Assembly (NCBI GenBank): GCA_030522415.1
Contig: CM060104.1
Coordinates: 27,490,431 to 27,554,430 of the forward strand
Direction: 5' to 3'
Length of the DNA stretch: 64,000 nucleotides
Origin: Channallabes apus
Taxonomy: Eukaryota > Chordata > Actinopteri > Siluriformes > Clariidae
The translations under genes were made by a program, and so were the position numbers. Under the pieces are notes generated by a model. It had not been told where the DNA came from and made no database searches. It worked only from the letters and a program-made list of their open reading frames with translations. Each line of letters opens with the position of its first letter. Position 1 is the stretch's first letter. Of this stretch, positions 54,555-64,000 are shown piece by piece.

Positions 54555-55606
54555 CAGTACACTGTCTGTCCAAAAAAAAAAAAAGTCGTACATTCTAAAA
54601 AAATTATTCGATCACCTTTAGGTTGGACAACAGAATACAATGGGGTGCCCAGGTCATGTGTGAAAATGATTCCTCGTGCTCCCAGAACCATTTTTTTCAC
54701 AATTTAAACTACCGTTCAAAAGTTTTAGAACACTTTCTAACTCCATGATGGTTCCTGATGTTTATTTCTTTCTACATTGTAAAGTTTTGCTGAAGGCGTC
54801 CAAAAACTGCATGAATCTCCTTTGAACAGTTGATATTGAGATGTTTCTGCTACTTCTGCTCTGTAAAGACTTCATAACGCCTCTAATCTGAGCTGCTGTT
54901 AATTGGTCATTTTTCAGGCTGATAACTCTAAATGAACTTCTCGTCTGCAGCAGAGGTAGGTTTTGGTCTCGTCCTCCTGGGACGGCCTTCATGAGAGACA
55001 GTTTCATTATGGTGCTTGACGGATTTTGCAAATGCACTTGACAATACTGTTCTTGCAGGAACTATTACAGAAAGGCCGACCTCTGTGTCTTAAAATAACA
55101 ACTAACTGGTGTTTTTCTTGTTGTTACGTAATTACCTAATTCCATATGTGTTATTTTATAGTTTTGAAATCCACAGTATTGTTGTAGAATGTAGAAAATA
55201 AATCACTAAACAAAAACAAAGAAGTTTGCAAGTGACCCCAAACTTTTGAACGGTAGTGTGGGTCCTGGAATGCACTCATGCTCTATAGATGTGATAATCT
55301 GGTGATTCAGTACATTCAGGTCGTCAGCTGACTTCATTTTATTGCCCCATAATGTTGCTGCGTCTCGACCTGAGTAACTGATCAACTCCAGATTATAACA
55401 CTGTCTCCAGAGACTTGTACAGTGGACACCATGTATGATGGAGCATCGCTTCATGAGCTTCCCTTCTTACCCTGACACGCCCATCACTCTGGAATAGGCT
55501 CAATTTGGATTTATCAGCTCACATGACACTGTTTCCATCACTCTAAAGTCCAGTCTTCATGCTGCCTTTCGGATAAGTCTCACTAACAAGTGGTTTTCTC
55601 ATGCAC

Positions 55607-55646
<40 letters not shown>

Positions 55647-55918
55647 GCTCTGGTTTTTACTATTCTTTTATTTATTTATTTTTTGACCATGCAGCTTCAC
55701 CAACCGTGAATTGATCTCCATTCATGATTGTTTTTTTTTTCTGACCAAGTTTCTTCCACAGTGTTGATGGTTCAGCAGGATCCTTCCAGATGTTGATAAT
55801 GTGTTCTAAACTCAGTTCCAGTCATTTTAAATCTCCTTAGTTGCTTTCTTTGCTTGATGCAGCCCAATAAATTGACCCTTATCAAATGGTGATGATTATT
55901 TTTGGCCAGGCAGTGTGT
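54555..55918. mobile_element. Tc1-type element, host of a nested MITE
   Basis: Left end ACACTGTCTGTCCAAAAAAA; right end near 55915 reads ACACTGCCTGGCCAAAAATA on the other strand. It shares several words with 24585-24920. It contains the inserted element 54707-55259 and a (GT)n tract (55609-55645). No coding remains. Confidence 0.55.
54707..55259 (+). mobile_element. Tc1-type MITE nested in the element above
   Basis: About 553 bp. Left end ACTACCGTTCAAAAGTTTTA; right end on the other strand ACTACCGTTCAAAAGTTTGG. These are the well-known ends of a fish Tc1-like family. The decayed open frame 54762-55037 on the minus strand (SSFRVISLKNDQLTAAQ) is a remnant of the Tc1 transposase DNA-binding region. 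Confidence 0.75.
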
Positions 55919-58522
55919 AATAAGTAAAATCAAACAAGTAAATAAATATGAGTATGAAACCTGCTTCTAGCTTTATTCCTGCCATTATTTATAGTCTACA
56001 CAGACATTTACACAGCCACGTTTATTAAACCGACTTCTTATCTACCTTTTGCAGAAAGCCCAGGCAAGGTTAGAAAGTTAATTAAAAACATGACTGTTTT
56101 TAGGGAACTTTTAAGAAGTATAGGTGTAGAGTATATTAACAAAAAAAAGTTCAGTCACAACATTTTTTTTGTCCGTTTCTTTTCCTGAAGTGAATCACAT
56201 CATTGTATGTGCGTGTTCTCGCAGCACCAGAACCTACAGTACACTACATGCACTACATTACGTTTATAAGATCTCTACAAGGTTACTCTTTGTGTTCCTA
56301 CGACCTAATGGAAGGTCTGGAAAACATGTTGAAATACCTGATGATTGAAAGTTTTTTTTATATTCTGCTGCCAGTGGTAGTCGTCAATTTCAGGGTCGTT
56401 TTATATAAAAGTAAGTAAACAAAAATAAAGTAACACAACGAGGGCACAGTGGCTTACTGATTATCACGGTCACTTTGCACCTCCAGGATCAAGTGTGAAC
56501 CCCGTGCTTGGTGGGTTCCCTCCGACAGTCCTAAGACATGCAGATTAGGCTAATTGGCATTGGGTCGAATTCACAAAAGTTCTAGAAATCCTCTCAGATG
56601 CAGTAGCTCTAACTTAGCTTAAAAACTTTTGTCTAGGACTCTTAGTTTAAGAGTGATTTAGGACTAATCTCAGAGCAACTCTGAGCACTGAGCGAGGAAC
56701 AGACACAAACTCTGTTGACCATGTTGCTAAGTATGACATTCTTCTGAAGACTGTAGTTTGTTGTCCAAAAAAATTAAATTAAATGTAAAAAGGTAGTGAT
56801 GTGTATTTTAATGCACTATCGGGCTGAGTGGGTGATCTTTAAAGGAAATATTGATGTTTTCAGGTGGGCGGGTCCATGATTAACACATTATATTCAGAGT
56901 CAGGCTAATTATTAATTAATGTACAGAAAATAATGTCTTACACACACACACACACACCCACACACCTGCAGGGAGATTTATTATTAGAGACTGACGCATT
57001 CCCCTAAATGTTATCCATGACTTCTGTTTACACTGCGCTTACACCGCCGACACAAAAACTCTTTTATGATTTTGTCATAGGTTTGAACAATTTGTTTGTT
57101 CTTTTTATTTTTAATTTACTATATTTATTAGATCCTCCCTCTTCTGACAGCAGGGGGACAAACAGTAAAGTTCTTCCTTTGTCCCTGCTGTCAGTGCGCA
57201 TCTGTAGTACATTAATCAGTCCAGTGTTAATGAATTACATCACTGTGTGTTTTGCAGGTCGGTGGTGCCGGTGCCAATGAGGTGCCTGGTTTGTGAATAT
57301 TAGAGAGCGACAGGTGGGTCAGGTCGGGTCTATTATCGAGTCGGATGAAAAATGCATAGCCTGTGCATATTTCAAAATGGTGATAAAATAATAGTGATAT
57401 AAGCCTTAAAACAACATGCGGATTTTGCCTATTTGACCCAAATCGCTCATATTTGCCTTAATTTATTTTCAGTTTATTCACCATGATGGTAATTTTTGTA
57501 CTTCTACAGTATATGAAAGTAACTGGAGAGAAATGGCTCGGCTCTTCACTTTGATTGCCGGCGTGTCCAGGTGCAAGCACTTCATCCTAGTCTTTGCTTA
57601 AGAAACTCTTAAGACTCCTAAGTCCTCCTTCCTACTCATAACGTTTTTTTTACCTTAAGAGTTCTTTTAAGCGTGATAGTGTTTAACCTTGATGAGAAAT
57701 CTTGGGAAACACAGACTATTCTAAGTACTTTCTTAAAATTGTGTCAGTTTGTGCACTAAGAATTTTCCTGATATTTAGAGCTGTCAAGGCACAAATCAGG
57801 GCCCGTATTCACAAAGCTTCTTAAGCCTAACATATGCGAGATTTGGGTCAAATAGGCAAAATCTGTAGCGTGGAGATTTCAGCAGAACTAGCAACACCTG
57901 CTAAAACAGCTAAAGTGAGGAATCTAAATTTCTTTCTTCTTCTGAACATCATCTAAAACTGCTCACCGTCTTTACAGAGCAAAATCCCAAACATGCTTTT
58001 GCTAATAAAAACATACCAATGATTGAAATTAATGAGCAGTCGTACAAATATGGCACGTTTCAACCCAAATAACATGAGCAAAGACGTATCGATGTGCCAT
58101 TTCAGAGGACAGCCACGCCCACATTAGGGTCAGGTAAAAGTCAATCATAATTATGGAGATGAACCGTCATGACATGCAAATCTCATCTGACCAAAAAGTT
58201 ATAAATGAACAATGTGGTTGGTAATGTGATTGTGTTTTAAGAAGATAAATACATGAGGAATAGCAGTAACTAGGAAACCCGATATAATAGTATCACGATA
58301 TCTACAGTACGTGCCAATTCAATGTGTATTACAATTTTGTAATTTTGCACTAAAATTCTATAAATATCCGGATACAATATTATATATTTTTCTCCCAGAT
58401 TTTGTTTGGTTCCTCCTAACACACAAGATATGGTGCAGCCTTTCAATGTGTGAATAATTTACAGCACACCTGTAGGATTATAGAGGAACTGCAACACTTT
58501 ACCATCTCAAACGTATATAAAT

Positions 58523-58556
<34 letters not shown>

Positions 58557-59409
58557 GATTTTAAAGTCAGTGTGACAAACCATGAATTTCCACACATAAG
58601 ACTTATGTGTATAACATATAACAATATGTAGCTAAAAAAAAAAATTTCTATCTATAAAATATATCATAAACTCATATTTAGCAATGTTAGACGGCTGGCC
58701 TGCTAGTAACAATTGGAAAGATTTCATGGAGTTGTCCATGTTTCTTTTTTTTTTCACTTTGACGCTTAAAACAAAATCAAATGTAATTATTGTTAATTAT
58801 TTGTAATTCTGATTCAGAATTACCACTTCAGATGGATATACCAGACAGGGTGATATGATATGCAAGTCTGTCTGCGATGGATTGGCACCCCATCGGATTG
58901 GCACAGTGTGTACCCCGTCTCGTGCCCTAAGTCTCCTGGGATAGGCTCCAGCCCCCGCGACTCTGTATACAGGATAAAGCGATATAGACAATGAGTAAAC
59001 AAGTGAGTGATGCAAGTCTGTGGAAACTCTTTCCTTTCTTGAGATGCATTTTCAGGATGCACCAGCTGACATGACCTGACCTCATTAAAAACTTACTCAG
59101 ACCACTCCCTCTTTTCCTGCACCATGATCCTGACCTGACGAAGGTTTCTGCCCATTACTGAGAGACTACAAGACTGAATCCAGATGTGTGCTGAGATACA
59201 CAATTAGCCAGGATCCATGGCTGGACAAAATGATCTTGTGTGTGATTGTGTGATTGTGTGTATCTGTCTTGTCGATGCAGTGTAACTGTGTGTGTCTGAG
59301 GAAGGACATGCTAGCACTCAATCTCCTGAACCATGTTACATATAACACGTTAACCAATCACAAAACTGTGAGAGATATGGTTTAAATTAATCAGTCACTA
59401 GTTTCAAGC

Positions 59410-59493
<84 letters not shown>

Positions 59494-60221
59494 CCATCAA
59501 TCAATGAATCAATTAGAATTACAAATATAGTCACAGGCAGCGAGTACTGGGGTCCAAGCACCTTTAGCCTACAAATTTTACCCCCCAATAGTAATTTCTG
59601 GCCAAGTTACATTAAATATATTCAATAAATGAACATACAGTACCAGGTTTTTGCTTAAAAGCATAACTAGTATGAAATATTGTATGAAATTGTATGAAAT
59701 GTTACTAGAACCCACCTGACTGGAGGCCTCCATTGGTTTTGAAGTGACTATAAATTGAAATCTAGTTACAAATTAGCAAAATAATCTAAAACACCAAATT
59801 TCAGCTCAAACTGATTTTCAGTATCTGAGAAATAGACATTTGAAGATAGCTTCACTCTATTGACATCCATTCCCCTGACATTACACTTTTTTTTTTAATA
59901 ACATTACGTTCTTTATGATTATTCTTATTATTCTAACCCTAACCCAAACAAATCCGAGGACAAGTATATTTGAGATATTATGCAAATTTTCATACATTAA
60001 ATGAGGCATGACTGAAATTGTCCAGAAGAAAAATTATGTTCAAAAGGAAAACAAGAGGGGGGAAAAACCCTCACATAATGAATTAATCTTATTTGTCCAG
60101 ATACGTCCAGTAATTAAAACTAACAAAATATCAAGAACAGCACCCCCAGTGGCCAGTCTGAGTGAGTTGCAGCTACAGTGATTGGACCCATAAATTATCA
60201 ATTGCTCTAATTACTCACAGA
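55919..60221. other. 5' flank with repeat fragments
   Basis: Includes tRNA-headed repeat pieces (56440-56560 and 58860-59015), a divergent relative of the Harbinger-like MITEs across about 56572-57835 (CTCTTAAGACTCCTAAGTCC, and a left-end fragment GGGCCCGTATTCACAAAGC at 57802), and a poly-A/(TA)n tract (59414-59487). The blocks 55920-56430, 57840-58855, 59020-59400 and 59490-60220 show nothing I can name. Confidence 0.5.
59414..59487. repeat. Poly-A followed by (TA)n
   Basis: Twenty-seven A bases, then about 23 TA units. Confidence 0.95.
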
Positions 60222-61054
60222 CAGAGGTGGAAAGAGTAATAACATTTTGTACTCAAGTACAAGTACTGTTACTTCAGTGAAATTTGACTGAAGTACAAGT
60301 AAAGTTACCATTATAAAAATCTACTCAAGTAAAAGTAAAAAGTAGCTCATTAAAAAATTTACTCAGAGTAAAAGTTACCGAGTTACTTTAAAAAAATTTT
60401 AACAGCGGGGGTGGGATGAGGCATTCTAGCGTAGTTCAAAAAAGATGAGCAGGTATAAATCTCAAACTAGTTGTTTTTAACTGAAGGAACACCTTTGCAT
60501 AATAAAGCTGTTGTCTTTGTTGTGTTTGAAAATCAAAGTGGTCACTTAAATATGGTGTTACGTCCCAGTCTAGGGCCAAACAGCAAAAGAATGGTGGTGG
60601 AGGCAAAAAGTCAAAATCGGAATAAACAACCAAATACCAAAACGCCAAAATCACAACCTCTTTCCTCTTTCCCGCGTCTCTCTCCGGTTTATATATGGTC
60701 GCGCTAGTCGATGACGTCACTCTCAGGGTGGAAGCGACCGTGTGGAACGTCAGGAAGATGCCGATGTCAGAAAACCTGGAGTGGAGTCTGGAGCGGCGCG
60801 CGACCAGGACATGATACACACACGCGAGCGCGAAAGCATAATATTTGTATTATTTTAGCATTTTCATTCATTTATTTTTTACTCAGTAGTGAATATGATT
60901 TAAAATGTAGCGAATTACAATACTTCAAACAAAACGTACTTAAGTAAAAGTAAAATTACAGATTTTAAAAACTACTTTAAAAAGTAGAAATACACAAAAA
61001 AGCTACTCAATTACAGTAACGCGAGTAAATGTCATTCGTTACTTTCCACCTCTG
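60222..61054. mobile_element. hAT non-autonomous element with perfect TSD
   Basis: An 833-bp element starting CAGAGGTGGAAAGAGTA and ending GTTACTTTCCACCTCTG, flanked by identical 8-bp CTCACAGA (60214-60221 and 61055-61062). The subterminal regions are rich in ACTTAAGTAAAAGTAAA-type words. The middle (about 60555-60815) is GC-richer and LTR-like: TGTTACGTCCCAG at one side, CCAGGACATGATACA at the other, TATATAAACC on the minus strand. Confidence 0.85.
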
Positions 61055-61434
61055 CTCACAGATGGTTACATTCTGGTAGCACTTTTATTTGATGTTATTT
61101 TATTTTATTTTTTCATTAATTTTTTTTACTCCACTTCCTCCGTTTATGATAATTTCCCAATTCCCACCTCTTGGGTTGTTCTATCATACTCTGTCCATCA
61201 TTGGGGAATGGGAAAGGCTGGGATGGTAAAGACCCATTCAGCCACTTTTACTTAAAGAACTATCTGCCCTCTTCCACATACATGAGCTTATCACCTGTAA
61301 AGTGTATTAGTCTAATAGTCAAGATAGAGAAAAAAAAGAACATCAACCCAGCACCAAGACAAAGATGAATTCCTCTCAACATCCTATTTTCAGCAAACTC
61401 ATAAACATTATAAACATCAATGCTGACTCATGAA

Positions 61435-61592
61435 TGAGTGTGTGTGTGTGTGTGTGTGCCCTGTGATGGATTGGCACGCTGTCCAGAGTGTACCCTGCCT
61501 CGTGCCCAGAGTCTCCTGGGATAGGCTCCAGGTCCCCGCGACCCTAAATACAGGATAAAGCAGTATAGAAGATGAATGAATGAATGAATGAA
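61435..61592 (+). mobile_element. tRNA-headed interspersed repeat (copy 8), 5' truncated
   Basis: It starts in the (TG)n part, then GTGATGGATTGGCACGC, CTCCTGGGATAGGCTCCAGG, ACAGGATAAAGCAG, and ends in a GAATGAATGAATGAATG tail. The tandem tetranucleotide tail supports a retroposed origin. Confidence 0.65.
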
Positions 61593-62433
61593 TGCTGGAT
61601 CAAAAATGGAAATGTCAATGTAGTTGTACCTACAATTCGTCATCAAACGGAGCAAGTCTGAGACGTTCTACATCAGCATCAGGTGCTTGGAGAAATGACA
61701 CGGCAACTCAGCGTTCAGATCACAGCGTGCTCGAGATGAGACTCTTGTGACACAGCTGCATCATGACAAAGCTCTCCAGATCGAATCCGGTTATTCCGAC
61801 CTGCTGTTTTAGATTGGACGGTCATAAAAGGCAGCAGAAGGATAATGACATAAGACAAAGTGTGGGAGACATCGCTGTGTAGGAAGGACGCTGCACGCTC
61901 CGGCCACCTTTAACGAACCACAGACACACACAGAACAAGCTCAGACAGCCAACAAGTTCCTGGCTATACTTTAAACACCGAGACTGAGTGCTTAATGTGT
62001 TTAAACATAACCCTGGGGTGTTCTCCTCCATGCTGCGGCTCTTTAGGCTGCTGAGAACGCAACAATTAATCTGAGAGCCGAGAGCATCTGAGCGAATAAG
62101 TGCAGAAAGAATAAAGGCTGAGTGTGACACATGATTTATATATATCATTATCATTCAAACTTAATCTAATTACCGTTACTGAGCCCTGGCTTTGTGTTCT
62201 CCGCACTCAGGTGATTTCAGCACTCGCGTGATAAAGTTCTGTCTGTGTTCATATTTCTGACTGATAAATGATAGTTACATAAGAATGACTTCAACATGCA
62301 CACTATATGCACTTTAATAACATGCTGTGTGAAACACCAAACCAAACATCAAGCGAATAAAAAGAATCAATTTCGATCTCATTTATACTCTGCAAATAGA
62401 TGAATAGACAGACATGAAACCCAGAAGCTCAGA
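61593..62433. other. 5' flank, nothing recognised
   Basis: Mostly unique-looking sequence. The stretch 61860-62230 has balanced composition and few simple repeats, so it is a candidate conserved non-coding element, but that is only an impression. No gene. Confidence 0.4.
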
Positions 62434-62965
62434 GAGAACATTCAGCGAGTGGAATGCCTTATCACTAAAACACGACACTAACCTTGTCACCAACTTGTGA
62501 AAGAGACGCGTCTATCTGTGTGACGAGTACACACTCTCATTCAACAACACCACTTGCACATTGCAGGAACTCGACTGGGTGTTATTGCCACATCCCCCGT
62601 ACAGTCCTGACCTCGCTCCAAAACATTTCAACCTAGGAGGCCAGCGTTTCAGATCATGGCTCAGCAATGTGATGAAACTGGCTCTCATGACGTCTGTAAA
62701 GTTTTAAGGTTTAGGTGAAGAAATGAGGCGCTGAAACTGTCCACTGCGCTTTGATAAGCTTGCTGGTGTCAGGAGAGACACAGTCACACAAACTCACATC
62801 GTCTGTCAGAAAGACCTCAGATTAGAGCCGTTATGAAGCTTCACAGAGCAGAAGTAGCAGATAAACATCTCAAAATCAACTGTTCAAAGGAGATTATTGT
62901 GTATTTTGGATAAACGCCTTCAGCATTGTTTTACAGTGTAGAAAGAAATAAACATCAGGAACGAG
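62434..62965. mobile_element. Adjacent mariner and Tc1-type MITE fragments
   Basis: The stretch 62434-62640 repeats the mariner family (TTGCACATTGCAGGAACTCG, then CAGTCCTGACCTCGCTCC). The stretch 62680-62965 repeats the Tc1-type MITE (TTAGAGCCGTTATGAAGCTT). Both lack ends. A further repeat edge (CAGTGTTGGGGGACGTTACT) starts at about 62967. Confidence 0.6.
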
Positions 62966-63184
62966 CAGTGTTGGGGGACGTTACTTCTTAAAGTAACTAA
63001 TTACATTACAAAATGACTGTCATTATAAAGTAATCAGTTCCATTACAGTGTTACATTCTGATAACTAGTTCGAGTACTTTTCCATCGCAGAAAATGAAAA
63101 CTCCTTTGTGATTCCTCATGCATGTTGTTTTAGTCAAGACCTTTATAATTATTCTACCATCATAACTCAGTGAAGTTTGACCCA

Positions 63185-64000
63185 TAATATGTTAACTATT
63201 AATACCGCTATCTCACCCACTAATACCCCTATCTCACCTACTAATACCCCCTATCTCACCTACTAATACCCCTATCTCACCCACTAATACCCCTATCTCA
63301 TCCACTAATACCCTAATCTAACCTACTAATACCCCTATCTCACCTACTAATACCCCTATCTCACCTACTAATACCCCCTGTCTCACCTACTAATACCCCC
63401 TGTCTCACCTACTAATACCCCTATCTCACCCACTAATACCCCTACTGTATCTCACCTACTAATACCCCTATCTCACCTACTAATACCCTTACCTCACCCA
63501 CTAATACCCCTATCTCACCCACTAATACCCCTATCTCACCTACTAATACCCCACTCTCATCTACTAATACCCCTATCTCACCTACTAATACCCCTATCTC
63601 ACCTACTAATACCCCTATCTCACCTACTAATACCCCTATCTCACCCACTAATACCCCTATCTCACCTACTAATACCCCTATCTCACCTACTAATACCCCT
63701 CTCTCACCTACTAATACCCCTATCTCACCTACTAATACCCCAATCTCACCCACTAATACCCCTATCTCACCCACAAATACCCCTATCTCACCCACTAATA
63801 CCCCTATCTCACCCACTAATACCCCTATCTCACCTACTAATACCCCTCTCTCACCTACTAATACCCCTATCTCACCTACTAATACCCCAATCTCACCCAC
63901 TAATACCCCTATCTCACCTACCAATACCCCTATCTCACCCACCAATACCCCTATCTCACCTACTAATACCCCTATCTCACCTACTAATACCCCCTGTCTC
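63185..64000. repeat. 21-bp minisatellite, runs off the window
   Basis: About 38 tandem units of CTAATACCCCTATCTCACC plus a dinucleotide, mostly 21 bp with some 22-bp units carrying an extra C. Variants include CTACT/CCACT and TATCTC/TGTCTC. Because the unit is divisible by three, a spurious 167-codon frame of GEIGVLV repeats appears on the minus strand (63442-63945). It is C-rich on the plus strand and G-rich on the minus. Confidence 0.95.

Noticed and set aside
63442..63945. 167-codon frame of GEIGVLV repeats
   Set aside because: Translation of a 21-bp minisatellite; units of 22 bp elsewhere break the frame.
63185..64000. CRISPR-like regular array
   Set aside because: Uniform tandem units without distinct spacers, in a vertebrate genome.

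Overview
This is vertebrate, almost certainly teleost fish, genomic DNA. It is AT-rich, intron-dominated and full of microsatellites. It carries a typical fish repeat load: Tc1/mariner and hAT elements, a DIRS retroelement, tRNA-headed SINEs, RTE-like LINE ends and an LTR. The species cannot be fixed from the sequence; an otophysan such as a catfish is a guess.

One protein-coding gene is recognisable. It is olfactomedin-3 (noelin-3, olfm3) on the minus strand. Five exons are firm: 32638-32781, 25702-25857, 22128-22347, 12124-12230 and 9088-9765 (stop codon). A sixth, 53775-53912, is a candidate first coding exon with a signal peptide. All splice phases agree, and with the candidate exon the CDS totals 1,443 bp (480 codons plus stop), the length expected for OLFM3. 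The product should be a secreted, coiled-coil-forming neuronal glycoprotein with a C-terminal olfactomedin domain. Region 1-9087 is the 3' flank and 3' UTR; region 53913-64000 is the 5' flank or 5' introns.

The rest is repeats, often nested. Within the introns: a mariner remnant (10900-11546); a 4.57-kb DIRS-like element (12608-17172) with perfect 169-bp inverted repeats and an internal complementary region, sitting in an older Tc1-like remnant; a SINE split by a hAT element (30586-31888); tandem Harbinger-like MITEs (37492-39205); a solo LTR with a 4-bp target duplication (39370-40078); a LINE 3' end (40130-41287); a 0.77-kb purine-rich block (44832-45600); a full Tc1 element (46589-49584) whose 340-codon transposase gene is split by a second TIR transposon (47223-48596); and a 36/48-bp minisatellite (52316-52745). 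The 5' flank holds nested Tc1-type elements (54555-55918), a hAT element with perfect 8-bp duplications (60222-61054) and a 21-bp minisatellite running off the end (63185-64000).

The most interesting points are: the complete DIRS terminal architecture next to a fourfold tandem of a decayed recombinase segment; the Tc1 interrupted by another transposon that carries a near-identical copy of a LINE-bearing segment found 1.2 kb away; (TG)n tracts in place of ordinary polypyrimidine tracts at two olfm3 splice acceptors; and decayed copies of the olfm3 C-terminal coding segment in its own 3' UTR. Family names rest on motifs and recalled consensus sequences, since no database search could be run.
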